Source of the DNA: Acidobacteriaceae bacterium
Lineage (GTDB): Bacteria; Acidobacteriota; Terriglobia; Bryobacterales; Bryobacteraceae
Reading direction: 5' to 3'
Assembly: GCA_019240405.1 (NCBI GenBank)
Contig: JAFAYL010000017.1
Span: 1-64,000 of the forward strand
Length of the DNA stretch: 64,000 nt
In this document: piece after piece, positions 9,004-17,250 of the stretch
Numbering within the stretch: position 1 is the first letter of the stretch
How the letters are laid out: each line of letters begins with the position of its first letter
Notes under the pieces: model-generated
Seen by the model: only the letters and a program-made list of their open reading frames with translations
Told to the model about the DNA's origin: nothing
Database searches by the model: none
Position numbers and translations under genes: made by a program

Positions 9004-9513
9004 TTAGAGCAAGCTTTCGACGTAATGCGTCATATCGTCGCTCAGCCAATCTTCGGCCTGAGCAAATTTTCGCATTACGCGGCCGTTCTTGATGATGTAG
9101 GTTTCTGGAAATTGAAACGTTCCATACTCCGCGCTCACATCGCCATTCGGATCACGTGCTGTTTCAAACGAAACCGGAATTCGCTCCAGAAATCGCTTAT
9201 ACTTCTGCTCATTCTTGTCCACGCTGATCGCCACAACCACAACACCCGAATTCGCGAAACGCCTCTGAAACTCGTTCAGCGACGGAATCTCCTGCACACA
9301 CGGCGCGCACCACGTCGCCCAAAAGTTCAAAACGAGAATTTTTCCGCCAAACGAATTCGCGCTCACAATCCTGCCCTGATCGGTTCGAATCGAGAACTCC
9401 GGCGCGGCGCCGCCCTCTTTGGCAGAGCGGTCCTGCAGGCTCCAGCCAATCACGGCAATGAAACACACGATCAACGCTACAAGCAGGGCGCGCAAGGCAT
9501 TGTTGGTGTTCAT
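9004..9513 (-). CDS. membrane-anchored TlpA-like thiol-disulfide oxidoreductase
   Basis: A 169-residue thioredoxin-fold protein. Residues about 7-25 are a hydrophobic N-terminal anchor (ALRALLVALIVCFIAVIG), placing the rest outside the cytoplasm. The active site is WATWCAPC, followed by the conserved EIPSLNEF helix, and a cis-Pro context is seen in QFPETYII. The family reduces periplasmic disulfides, often for cytochrome c maturation or metal-site assembly. glcD follows 11 bases downstream on the same strand, so the two are probably co-transcribed, though a functional link is not evident. Confidence 0.9.
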   Translation of the reverse strand: MNTNNALRALLVALIVCFIAVIGWSLQDRSAKEGGAAPEFSIRTDQGRIVSANSFGGKILVLNFWATWCAPCVQEIPSLNEFQRRFANSGVVVVAISVDKNEQKYKRFLERIPVSFETARDPNGDVSAEYGTFQFPETYIIKNGRVMRKFAQAEDWLSDDMTHYVESLL

Positions 9514-9614
9514 ACGTGAGTACGAAGCGTAGGGGCCGTGGCTTGGGGCCCAGCCCGGTCTGCGGGATAATTTAAGTATCTAATGCTGTCGCTGCGACAT
9601 CGTTAGAAATAGCG

Positions 9615-10040
9615 ATGTTTGTGACCCGTAAGGCAGAATTCTCCGCCTCTCATGTCTGCCGCCTCGCGCATTTAAGCGACCAAGAGAATCAGGAAATTTT
9701 TGGACCTGCGGCTAACCCGAACGGGCACGGCCACAATTATGTTGTCGAAGTAACGCTCGAGGGTGATCCCCATCCCATCACGGGCATGGTGATTGATCTT
9801 AAGGAGCTCAAGCAGATTCTCGAGGACGAAATCGTAACCCCGATGGACCATCGCTTCCTCAACTATGAAGTCGCGCCCTTCGACAAAACTGTTCCCACGG
9901 CCGAGAACATTGCGCGGGAGATCTGGTTTCGTCTCGAGAAGCGCTTCCGAAACTCGTCCCCAAGCCTGCGAAAGGTTCGTCTGTTTGAGACCCCTGATCT
10001 CTATGTGGACGTTGCCGGCGAGGATTTCGCCTCATCATGA
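9615..10040 (+). CDS. 6-pyruvoyl-tetrahydropterin synthase/QueD family protein A, catalytic Cys replaced
   Basis: A 141-residue T-fold protein of the PTPS/6-carboxytetrahydropterin synthase family, which acts on the FolE product dihydroneopterin triphosphate. The zinc ligands His13 (FSASH), His38 and His40 (NGHGHNY) are present, as are the triad pair Asp78-His79 (PMDHRFLN) and the pterin-anchoring Glu125 (LFETPD). The residue aligned with the catalytic Cys of mammalian PTPS (Cys42 in KCNNPNGHGH) is Ala32 here (PAANPNGHGH). A Cys15 sits near the zinc site but not at that position. It overlaps the next gene, a paralogue, by four bases (ATGA). Alone it may be inactive or use another mechanism. 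Confidence 0.9.
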   Translation: MFVTRKAEFSASHVCRLAHLSDQENQEIFGPAANPNGHGHNYVVEVTLEGDPHPITGMVIDLKELKQILEDEIVTPMDHRFLNYEVAPFDKTVPTAENIAREIWFRLEKRFRNSSPSLRKVRLFETPDLYVDVAGEDFASS

Positions 10041-10516
10041 AGCTCACACGCCGGTATCACTTTTCCGCCTCGCACAGGTTGCACTCGCCCGAGCTCACCA
10101 AGGCTGAAAACACGCGACTCTACGGAAAATGCAATTACCCCTTCGGCCACGGCCACGATTATGTCCTTGAAGTAACGGTAGGCGGAGATGCGGATTCCAA
10201 TACAGGTTTACTTCTTCCGATCGCCAAACTAGATCGGCTGGTTCGAGAAAAGGTTCTGCAGCTCATTGCACACCGCAACCTCAACCTCGATGTGCCGCAG
10301 TTTGCGCATCTGATCCCCACCACCGAAAATCTGGCTTTAGTTATCGCCGATCTACTTGAGGAGAATTGGCCCGCCTATCTGGGCCAAAGCCCGGTTCGGC
10401 TACATCGAATCCACATTCAAGAGACGGACCGGAACGGCTTTGAGCTTCTACTGGATTCACGGCCGCGTACTCCTGCACGACATCGCCAAACTGAAAGTGT
10501 GGCACTCAATGCATAA
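10037..10516 (+). CDS. 6-pyruvoyl-tetrahydropterin synthase/QueD family protein B, triad Asp replaced
   Basis: A 159-residue paralogue of the preceding protein that aligns to it without gaps through the core. It has the zinc ligands His13, His38 and His40, the catalytic Cys32 ([11 protein letters not shown], very like mammalian PTPS) and a pterin-anchoring Glu129 (IQETDRNGF). The triad Asp is Ala78 ([14 protein letters not shown], against LDHKNLDLDVPYF in the mammalian enzyme), while His79 is kept. It therefore lacks exactly the triad member that paralogue A keeps and keeps the one A lacks. Its end overlaps the folE start by eight bases, so the three genes are translationally linked. Confidence 0.9.
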   Translation: MKLTRRYHFSASHRLHSPELTKAENTRLYGKCNYPFGHGHDYVLEVTVGGDADSNTGLLLPIAKLDRLVREKVLQLIAHRNLNLDVPQFAHLIPTTENLALVIADLLEENWPAYLGQSPVRLHRIHIQETDRNGFELLLDSRPRTPARHRQTESVALNA

Positions 10517-11135
10517 AGCCAAATTAGACAAGAAAAACAACCGCGTCGTAGATATTCAATCCAAGGCCTCACCCGCGCTTGCCCCTCATATCCGCGAAAT
10601 GCTTGCCGCACTCGGCGAGGACCCAGAGCGTCAAGGTCTGCTCCGCACCCCCGAGCGCAGCGAGCAAGCCTTTCGATACCTGACCAGCGGATACGCGACC
10701 GACGTTCAGCAGATCGTGAACGGCGCGCTATTTGATGTGAAGTACGACGAGGTCGTCATCGTTCGGGATATTGAATTCTTCAGCCTCTGCGAGCATCATC
10801 TTCTTCCCTTCTTCGGGAAAATGCACGTGGCTTATTTGCCGGATCAAAAAGTTATCGGCTTAAGCAAGATTCCCCGCATTGTGGACGTATTCGCCCGGCG
10901 TCTCCAGATCCAGGAGCGCCTCACGCAGCAAATCGCCGAAACCATCCAGAATCTGGTGAAACCCCAGGGCGTCGCCGTGATCTGCGAAGCGCGCCACTTC
11001 TGCATGATGATGCGCGGCGTTGAGAAGCAGCATTCCGGTGCAATTACGAGCGCGATGTTAGGCGCATTCCGGGAGAACAAAGAGACTCGCAACGAGCTCC
11101 TCTCTCTCGTCGGACAGCGCTCGACGGCCATCTAA
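10509..11135 (+). CDS. folE: GTP cyclohydrolase I
   Basis: A 208-residue FolE1 enzyme converting GTP to 7,8-dihydroneopterin triphosphate, the entry to folate, queuosine and tetrahydrobiopterin. The zinc and catalytic residues are in [20 protein letters not shown] and in the later [30 protein letters not shown] and the C-terminal TSAMLGAFR are family hallmarks. The ATG at 10509 is used because longer in-frame extensions lie inside the upstream gene and do not resemble FolE. It is co-directional and overlapping with two PTPS/QueD-like genes, so its product is very likely handed to them. Confidence 0.96.
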   Translation: MHKAKLDKKNNRVVDIQSKASPALAPHIREMLAALGEDPERQGLLRTPERSEQAFRYLTSGYATDVQQIVNGALFDVKYDEVVIVRDIEFFSLCEHHLLPFFGKMHVAYLPDQKVIGLSKIPRIVDVFARRLQIQERLTQQIAETIQNLVKPQGVAVICEARHFCMMMRGVEKQHSGAITSAMLGAFRENKETRNELLSLVGQRSTAI

Positions 11136-11178
11136 ATTCTCGCTCTCCGTTATCGACTTCACATGCTAGCATCTGGTC

Positions 11179-11556
11179 ATGAGCGGCCAATACCGGCTTT
11201 TTGAAGCGGGTCCGGATCCGTTTGGCCGAATGTGGAAAGTGCAATTTCGATGGCTACAAACCGGCATCTCAATCCGACACGCAGATACCGTGGATGTTAA
11301 ATTTTTCATCGAACCCCAGGACGGGTCTACCGAAGAGAAAGTGATCGCTTTACCGCATCCTATGCTGCTTGAGATCTCGGCCAGGCAGGGTTGGAAACTG
11401 ACCGATCCTATGTGCATAAGAATCGCGGCGCTACACGTGAACCACATGATCGAAACGTCCGAAGATATGGATAAAACGCTCGTCACCCTCTCCGCGGAAG
11501 AGCTGGGCGCTTATGCCGAGCAATTGAACCATGTAACAGTTCAGCAGCGCCGGTGA
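11179..11556 (+). CDS. conserved hypothetical protein, function not recognised
   Basis: A 125-residue soluble protein with no signal peptide or membrane segment. The N-terminal half looks like beta strands (WKVQFRWLQTGISIRHADTVDVKFFI) and the C-terminal half helical. I recognise no motif. It lies 43 bases after folE and 35 bases before the LysW-like gene, in an uninterrupted plus-strand run, so it probably shares their transcript. No clear Shine-Dalgarno precedes the ATG. Confidence 0.7.
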   Translation: MSGQYRLFEAGPDPFGRMWKVQFRWLQTGISIRHADTVDVKFFIEPQDGSTEEKVIALPHPMLLEISARQGWKLTDPMCIRIAALHVNHMIETSEDMDKTLVTLSAEELGAYAEQLNHVTVQQRR

Positions 11557-11591
11557 TCCATTCGGTCGTAGCGCCAAAAGGAAGGAGTGCT

Positions 11592-11822
11592 ATGGTCACT
11601 TGTCCAAAATGTGAAGCCGTCATCGACGTCGAAGAGGAAGAACTGGACGAAGGCGACGTGCTTTCGTGCGATGAATGTGGAGCTTCTTTGACCGTCGCCA
11701 GCCTCAATCCGGTTGAGCTGGAACTCGAAGACGAAGAAGACGACGACGACGAAGACTTCGACTACGACGAAGACGAAGACGAGGAAGAAGAGGAGGAGGA
11801 AGAGGAAGAAGAGTGGCATTGA
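11592..11822 (+). CDS. LysW-like zinc-ribbon protein with polyacidic C-terminal tail
   Basis: A 76-residue protein. The first roughly 42 residues (VTCPKCEAVIDV, then DVLSCDECGASLTV, then SLNPVELEL) closely resemble the amino-group carrier LysW, with two CxxC pairs for zinc. The remainder is almost only Asp and Glu. LysW ends in EDWGE, with the terminal Glu serving as the attachment point for alpha-aminoadipate; this protein ends in EEWH, so carrier function of the usual type is doubtful. The ATG at 11592 has a strong GGAAGGAG Shine-Dalgarno; an ATG 39 bases upstream does not. No lysX, lysZ or lysY homologue is nearby. The tail overlaps the start of the next gene by 10 bases. It could be a metal chaperone or an electrostatic adaptor. 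Confidence 0.8.
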   Translation: MVTCPKCEAVIDVEEEELDEGDVLSCDECGASLTVASLNPVELELEDEEDDDDEDFDYDEDEDEEEEEEEEEEEWH

Positions 11823-12208
11823 GGCGAGTCCCATCTCGGCTTCTCATCCTCATCACTGCTGCACTTTCGCTCCCGTGTTTTGCGCAGATTCAGCCAAGCG
11901 TTCAGGACCAATCCGGCGTAACTCCCAGAACTCGGTCCATTGAGGGCTCTGTGTTGGATAAGAGCGGGGCTCCTGTTGCTGGTGCGATCGTTTTGCTCAA
12001 GAACACGAAAACACTTCAGGTCCGGTCGTTCATCGCGCAGCAAGATGGCAAATACCACTTCTACGGTTTGAGTCCGGACATCAATTATCAGGTTCGCGCC
12101 GAATCGCGCGACATGACCAGCCCGACGAAGCAGATCAGCGTGTTCGATAGTCACAGCAAAATCACCGTCAATCTCAAGCTGAAGAAGAAAAGAAAGCCTA
12201 ACGCTTAA
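11813..12208 (+). CDS. small exported protein with carboxypeptidase-regulatory-like domain
   Basis: A 131-residue protein with an N-terminal signal peptide (RRVPSRLLILITAALSLPCFAQ) and one CarboxypepD_reg/CNA-B-like beta-sandwich: IEGSVLDKSGAPVAGAIVLL, then GKYHFYGLSPDINYQVRAES. Similar domains occur at the front of TonB receptors in this phylum, but here it stands alone. The C-terminus is lysine-rich. The start is GTG at 11813 (TTG at 11819 is an alternative), inside the end of the previous gene. The KDPG aldolase gene begins directly after its stop codon. A structural or adhesive role at the cell surface is likely. Confidence 0.82.
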   Translation: MALRRVPSRLLILITAALSLPCFAQIQPSVQDQSGVTPRTRSIEGSVLDKSGAPVAGAIVLLKNTKTLQVRSFIAQQDGKYHFYGLSPDINYQVRAESRDMTSPTKQISVFDSHSKITVNLKLKKKRKPNA

Positions 12209-12853
12209 ATGAAGCATTCCGAGATACTCGCTCGAATCAAGCAATCTCGGATCGTTCCCATCGTTCGCGCGCCGAACGCTGGCACTGCGCTAAAGGCGGT
12301 ACAGGCTCTTCGGGAAGGCGGAATTGATTGCGCCGAAATCACCATGACAGTGGACAACGCCCTGAAAGCGCTCGAAACGCTCGCAGACCGGCACGGCGAT
12401 CAGATGCTGCTCGGCGCAGGCACTGTGCTCGATCCCGAAACCGCCCGCTCGTGCATGCTTGCCGGCGCGCAGTTTTTCGTTGCGCCAAGTCTCAATCTCA
12501 GAACTCTCGCAATTGCACGGCGCTATAGCAGACCCATCTTTCCTGGCGCTCTTACACCCACCGAAATCCTGACCGCCTGGGAATCCGGCGCAGATGCCAT
12601 CAAGGTTTTCCCCTGTAGCGCGGTCGGCGGCGCGAGTTACATCAAAGCTCTAAAAGCGCCATTCCCTCAGATTGAATTGTTTCCGACAGGCGGAGTGAAC
12701 CTCGATAGCATTGGCGAGTTCCTCCGCGCTGGATCATTCGCCGTCGGTGTCGGTAGCGAGCTGATCGATGGCAAATCGATCGCTGAGGACAACTACCAAG
12801 CCATTACCGAAAGAGCGCAGAGGTTTAGAGAGGCCGCCCTACGAGTACCCTAG
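12209..12853 (+). CDS. eda: KDPG/KHG aldolase
   Basis: A 214-residue class I aldolase that cleaves 2-keto-3-deoxy-6-phosphogluconate to pyruvate and glyceraldehyde 3-phosphate (Entner-Doudoroff), or 4-hydroxy-2-oxoglutarate. The family pattern is complete: IVPIVRA at the N-terminus, EITMTVDNALKALE, LLGAGTVLD, FPGALTPTEI, the Schiff-base Lys132 in DAIKVFPCSAVGG, and LFPTGGVNLDS. Length is normal. The ATG abuts the stop of the exported protein gene. The edd partner is not in the window, so the exact sugar-acid route is open. Confidence 0.93.
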   Translation: MKHSEILARIKQSRIVPIVRAPNAGTALKAVQALREGGIDCAEITMTVDNALKALETLADRHGDQMLLGAGTVLDPETARSCMLAGAQFFVAPSLNLRTLAIARRYSRPIFPGALTPTEILTAWESGADAIKVFPCSAVGGASYIKALKAPFPQIELFPTGGVNLDSIGEFLRAGSFAVGVGSELIDGKSIAEDNYQAITERAQRFREAALRVP

Positions 12854-12864
12854 CTCTGATTCCT

Positions 12865-13200
12865 TTAGTACCGGGGCACCGTGGGATCAATTTCACGGCT
12901 CCAGCGGTCGATTCCGCCTGCCAAGCTAAAGCAATTCTCCAAACCCTGCTGCCGGAGCCATGCGGCAACTTGCAAGCTGCGCACTCCGTGATGGCAAATC
13001 ACAATCAGATCTCCTTCATCGGCGAGAGACTCCAAATGCTGCACTTCCGCCGGAACTGATTGCATCGGAATAAGTTGCGCCTCTTCTATCCGAGCCAGCG
13101 CAATTTCCTCCGGTTCACGGACATCGATCCAGACCAGCCGGTCGCCTCGATTCAGCCGAGTTTGCACCTCGGCAGGCATGAGTTCTAGTAGTTCTGGCAT
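12865..13200 (-). CDS. single-domain rhodanese (sulfurtransferase)
   Basis: A 111-residue rhodanese domain beginning MPELLELMPAEVQTRLN. Conserved features are WIDVREPEE, the active-site loop VICHHGVRS with its sulfur-carrying Cys, and the terminal LAGGIDRWSREIDP. The frame extends upstream to 13455, but that part overlaps the opposite-strand ATP-grasp gene and is not rhodanese-like, so the ATG at 13200 is used. It is cytoplasmic. Stand-alone rhodaneses move sulfane sulfur or detoxify cyanide; the partner is unknown. It is convergent with eda, with 11 bases between. Confidence 0.92.
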   Translation of the reverse strand: MPELLELMPAEVQTRLNRGDRLVWIDVREPEEIALARIEEAQLIPMQSVPAEVQHLESLADEGDLIVICHHGVRSLQVAAWLRQQGLENCFSLAGGIDRWSREIDPTVPRY

Positions 13201-13302
13201 CGTTGATACTCTAACTTCACCAAAAACAGACTCAGAAATACCTGGGGAAACTACGGAAAACCCATTTCTCGTGCCATACTGTAGCTCAAGAAAGCCCCGG
13301 AA

Positions 13303-14652
13303 ATGGCCCAGTTTGGCGGCGCAATTGCGCGATATCACCAGCTCTTGCACGCGCCAAAATACGGTGACCTGGCTTGGGCTCAGGAATTTGCGGGCCACGC
13401 GCAGGAGCAGCTCGCTCATGCCGGACCGCTCAGCGCCACCGTTCTCAGGCCTCACTTTATCTCCGCGAGCGAGTTGGCGAGACTCACGCGGGCGACGGAG
13501 CGCTTAGCAGCGATCTTTGACGCTGTCGAGACTATCGCCCTCCACTCTCCTTCTCTCCTTGACCGACTCCGGCTACTTCCGGCGGAAAAAATGCTCGCAG
13601 CGATTCCTTCCGGCTATTCGCGATTCAACATCAGCTCGAGAATGGACGCGAATCTTCAAAACGGATCTCTCTCCCTGCACGGTTTCGAGCCGGCAAGCAT
13701 CTCGAATCTTACGTACTCGGAAGCACTCGCCGATCTCTTTCTCGACCTAAATGTAGTGAAAGACTTCAAGCGGGGCCGGTTCAAGCTGACGAAAGTCGGC
13801 GGCGCGAAGTACCTCTTGCCTGCCGTTCTCCAGGCTTGGAAGGAGTTTGGAGGGAAGCGCCTTCCAAACGTTGCCGTCGTCGAGTTCAGTGAGCCGCCAG
13901 CTTCCGGTTCCAGCAAGAGCTCGCCAATTCTAGACCTGTTCAACGGGCGCGGTGTTCCCGCGAGAATCGTTTCTCCGGAAGAGCTCGAATATAGCGGCGG
14001 TAAGCTCCGTGCGGGTGACTTCGAAATCGACGTTGTTTTGCGATGCCTGCTCACCCGCGATCTGCTCATTCGCTTTGATCTCTCTCATCCTCTGCTTCTC
14101 GCCTATCGGGATCGCGCCGTTTGTGTCGTGAATAGCTTCCGCTCTGAGATCGCGCAGCGCCGAGCGCTATTTGACTTAATCACTGACGAAGGGGTAACTA
14201 CTCGACTCGCGGCAGCCGATCGAAAACTGATTCGCGAATTCGTTCCTTGGACAAGGCTTGTTTCGCCGAGGAAAACCACCTATCGCGAACGCGAAATCGA
14301 TCTTCCCGAATTTATCCGCCGAAAGCGTGAGCAGCTCGTGCTCCGTCCGAATGAGGATACTGACGGCCATCGCGTCTTTATCGGCGCGGAGTTGGATCAG
14401 GCCGCATGGGACCGGGCGCTCCGAACCGCTCTTCAAACGCCTTACGTCGTGCAGGAGCGATCACCGGCTGCACGCCGCCTCTTCCCCCTCCTTCAGTACG
14501 GCGAATTGCAAATGAAAGAGCTCGACGTGTCGCTTCGCCCTTATATCTTCAGCGGCAAAATGCACGGCGCTACCGCCGCCTTGCGGCCGGTGTCTGGTAT
14601 CTCCGCAACTCCCATTTCCATTGCCCCGGTGCTGCTGCTAGAAGGCAGATAG
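13303..14652 (+). CDS. circularly permuted ATP-grasp protein (glutathionylspermidine synthase-like), unknown product
   Basis: A 449-residue protein without signal peptide. The C-terminal half carries the circularly permuted ATP-grasp signature: EFVPWTRLVSPRKT, then LPEFIRRKREQLVLRPNEDTDGHRVFIG and TPYVVQER. This resembles glutathionylspermidine synthase-type ligases, with RPNEDTDGH in place of the usual KPNDxxGGxG. The N-terminal half is not recognisable. The family joins a carboxylate to an amine using ATP. The partners commonly seen with such genes (an alpha-E domain protein, transglutaminase) are absent; it is flanked by rhodanese and an ABC permease. The final roughly 30 residues are small and hydrophobic. 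The true substrate is unknown. Confidence 0.75.
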   Translation: MAQFGGAIARYHQLLHAPKYGDLAWAQEFAGHAQEQLAHAGPLSATVLRPHFISASELARLTRATERLAAIFDAVETIALHSPSLLDRLRLLPAEKMLAAIPSGYSRFNISSRMDANLQNGSLSLHGFEPASISNLTYSEALADLFLDLNVVKDFKRGRFKLTKVGGAKYLLPAVLQAWKEFGGKRLPNVAVVEFSEPPASGSSKSSPILDLFNGRGVPARIVSPEELEYSGGKLRAGDFEIDVVLRCLLTRDLLIRFDLSHPLLLAYRDRAVCVVNSFRSEIAQRRALFDLITDEGVTTRLAAADRKLIREFVPWTRLVSPRKTTYREREIDLPEFIRRKREQLVLRPNEDTDGHRVFIGAELDQAAWDRALRTALQTPYVVQERSPAARRLFPLLQYGELQMKELDVSLRPYIFSGKMHGATAALRPVSGISATPISIAPVLLLEGR

Positions 14653-14695
14653 CCTGCCTCTTTTGGCCTTCTCCGTAGAACGGCGTTTAACCTGC

Positions 14696-17161
14696 CTACT
14701 CATCCCTCAACGTCAGTGCTGGATCCAACCTCGTCAGCCGCATCGCCGGAAGTGTGCTCGAAACCCCGGCAACTAGGATCACAAGTATGGCAACCGCGAC
14801 GAACGTCAGCGGATCGGTGCTGCTTACGCCCCATATCATGCTCTTCAGAAGGCGTGTTACAAAGAGCGCGAGCACAACCCCGAAGCCGGTTCCCGCCAGC
14901 GACAACGTGATGCCGGGCAGAGCCGCAGCTCTGACGACTTGTGCCGTCGTAGCTCCTAGCGCCAACCGTATTCCCATTTCGCGCGTGCGCTGCGCTACAG
15001 ACTGCGCAATCAGGCCATACACACCAAGAGCAGCGAGCAGAACCGCGAGGGCCGCCAGCGCAGAAAAAAGCGTCGCCTCATAACGCTGCTGCCTCAGTGA
15101 TGCGCCGCGCACCTCAAATAGAGTCTTAAAACTCGAAAATGGCAAGCGCTGATCAACAGACTCGAGCGCGCGCCGCATCAGGTCCGGCAACGAACCAACG
15201 TCCCCGCGCGTCCGCACAATCCAGACCGGTGAAAACCAGACATTCGCCCCGGCGAACAGCGCATCAGGAAGCTGATCGACCGGCACGTACACTTCTGAAA
15301 ACTGATCAATGGGACCCCACTCTTTGCCCCAACCATTCTGTTCTTGCACATTATTCACAACTCCGACCACCCGCCAGTCCTTGCCTTCGATTGTCACCGA
15401 AACGCCGAGCGGATCGCGCTCGTTTCGCAAAAACCGCTTTACGAAAGCGGCATTTACGATAGCAACAGGAGCGCCGTTCGCATTATCCCCCTCATTGAAA
15501 GTCCGGCCTTGCAGTAGACGAATTCGGAGCGTCTCGAACAGACCCGGTGTGACCCAAGTCAAGTTTGTGAGACAGTCTTGGGGTGGTCGGCCTGCAATTT
15601 TGCTTATGCAGTCATTCAATGGACGTCCATAGGGCGGAGTTAACGCTACGGCTGCCGATTCGACTCCGGAAGTCTGCCGCATCCGCTCCAGGCTCTCGCG
15701 GAACAGGCGTGCGCCGGCTGATGTCGTTGAATATCGTGCATCCTGTAAAGACGCCGTGGCAGTGATGACGTGATTGGGATCGAATCCAGGATTCGCATTC
15801 ACCAGAATCGCGAAAGTACGGATAACGAGTCCGGCTACGATCACTATAACCACCCCGAGAGCGACCTCAGCGAACACCAAAGCTTGACGCTTCCATTGCC
15901 GTCGGCTGCCGGCGCTGCCGCGGCCAGCCTCCGCGAGAGCAGATCTCAGGTCAACCGCCGTCGCGTCGAAAGCTGGAACCAGACCGAAGACAATGCTCGT
16001 CGCAAGTGATACGCCGAGCATGACGGCCATGACACGCACGTCAAGATGAGGCGAGCCGAAGATTGCGAACTCACTTGGATTAAGCCGGACTAGGCCTTCG
16101 AGCGCCAGATAGCCTATGCCCAGCCCGAGCGCGCCGCCGAGCACCGCAAGCAGAACCGATTCGGCCAGCAGCTCGGAAACCACTCGCGTGCGGCCGGCAC
16201 CTAAAGCCATGCGCGTGGCGATCTCCCGAGACCGCGCCGCCGAGCGCGCTAGCAGGATGCCGGCGATATTCACGCATCCGATCAACAAAACCAGCCCAAC
16301 TGCCACCCACATCAAATAAACGCTCGACCGCACATCGTACGTAAGTCCGGCCTGAAGTTGAAGCGCTCTTTCCTCCGCCGACACCCCGGGTGGAAAATGT
16401 TTGCTCGCGAAATATTCGTGTAGTATCGAGTTCAGTTGCGCATTCGCCTGTGCCGCCGTGACTCCGGGCTTCAGGCGTGCAACGATGCCGTAATTCGTAC
16501 CCGATCCTTCACCGGAACGCGACGGATGCAGAGGCGTCCAGACATCAGCCGCGGCATTTGTGCCAACGTCTTCAGTGCCGGGTGGAAGGCTATGGAACCC
16601 TGTGGGCATGATGCCAATGACGGTGTGCGGAGAGCCGCGCAGGTCAATCGTGCGACCCACGGTTTTAGGATCACCATGGAACACCCGCTGCCATAGCCCA
16701 TAGCTAAGTATGGTCAGCGCCGGACCGTTCGGTTTATCGTCCTCGCGGCTGAATTCGCGCCCTATCAGCGGCCCAATCCCCAAAACGTGAAAATAGTTCG
16801 CGCTGACCCGCTGATTAATGACATACTCTACGCGGCCTGCCGCGAACAGATTTACTCCAGCGGCACTCCCAAAGACTGCGCTGTCGAGCAGCGACGCCCC
16901 ATCCCGAACCAGCTCCCATTGATGGCCGTCCTGGCTTGTACCAACCCCCGATGCCCCACCTTCGCGGAACAACGTGGTCAGCAGCACAAGCCGGCTCGGG
17001 TCGGGATAGGGCAGCGCCTTGAAGAAGAGCCGGTCGACAACACTGTAAATAGCGGTATTAGCGCCAATACAGAGGCCCAGAGTCAGAAGGATCGTTAGCG
17101 TGAAGGCCGGATTTTTCGTTAGCTGGCGGGCCGCAAACCTGAAGTTCTTCCATAGGTTCAT
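14696..17161 (-). CDS. ADOP-type ABC transporter permease (MacB/FtsX duplicated)
   Basis: An 821-residue inner-membrane protein with two MacB periplasmic-core plus FtsX permease units in one chain, the architecture called acidobacterial duplicated orphan permease. Unit 1 starts MNLWKNFRFAARQLTKNPAFT, then a membrane helix (TILLTLGLCIGANTAIYS), a large periplasmic domain, and helices around residues 280-400. Unit 2 begins near residue 430 (RQALVFAEVALGVVIVIVAG) and ends with FtsX helices and the LDPALTLRDE tail. No ATPase gene is adjacent, which is usual for this group. The natural substrate is not known. Length and ends fit the family. Confidence 0.92.
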   Translation of the reverse strand: MNLWKNFRFAARQLTKNPAFTLTILLTLGLCIGANTAIYSVVDRLFFKALPYPDPSRLVLLTTLFREGGASGVGTSQDGHQWELVRDGASLLDSAVFGSAAGVNLFAAGRVEYVINQRVSANYFHVLGIGPLIGREFSREDDKPNGPALTILSYGLWQRVFHGDPKTVGRTIDLRGSPHTVIGIMPTGFHSLPPGTEDVGTNAAADVWTPLHPSRSGEGSGTNYGIVARLKPGVTAAQANAQLNSILHEYFASKHFPPGVSAEERALQLQAGLTYDVRSSVYLMWVAVGLVLLIGCVNIAGILLARSAARSREIATRMALGAGRTRVVSELLAESVLLAVLGGALGLGIGYLALEGLVRLNPSEFAIFGSPHLDVRVMAVMLGVSLATSIVFGLVPAFDATAVDLRSALAEAGRGSAGSRRQWKRQALVFAEVALGVVIVIVAGLVIRTFAILVNANPGFDPNHVITATASLQDARYSTTSAGARLFRESLERMRQTSGVESAAVALTPPYGRPLNDCISKIAGRPPQDCLTNLTWVTPGLFETLRIRLLQGRTFNEGDNANGAPVAIVNAAFVKRFLRNERDPLGVSVTIEGKDWRVVGVVNNVQEQNGWGKEWGPIDQFSEVYVPVDQLPDALFAGANVWFSPVWIVRTRGDVGSLPDLMRRALESVDQRLPFSSFKTLFEVRGASLRQQRYEATLFSALAALAVLLAALGVYGLIAQSVAQRTREMGIRLALGATTAQVVRAAALPGITLSLAGTGFGVVLALFVTRLLKSMIWGVSSTDPLTFVAVAILVILVAGVSSTLPAMRLTRLDPALTLRDE

Positions 17162-17250
17162 ATGTGCACAACACTAAATACGAAAAGCGCACGGAAAGTG
17201 CCCCCGAGTATTCCATATGGGACAATGGTAATATCCGTGCCGGGAATAGT

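Noticed and set aside
11592-11822. Assignment as the functional lysine/arginine carrier LysW
   Set aside because: The acceptor Glu in an EDWGE end is missing and no LysX, LysZ or LysY gene is nearby, so only LysW-like is stated.
11762-12244. 160-residue minus-strand frame ending in poly-Ser
   Set aside because: The poly-Ser stretch is the complement of the acidic tail codons of the LysW-like gene; the rest is antisense to the exported protein gene.
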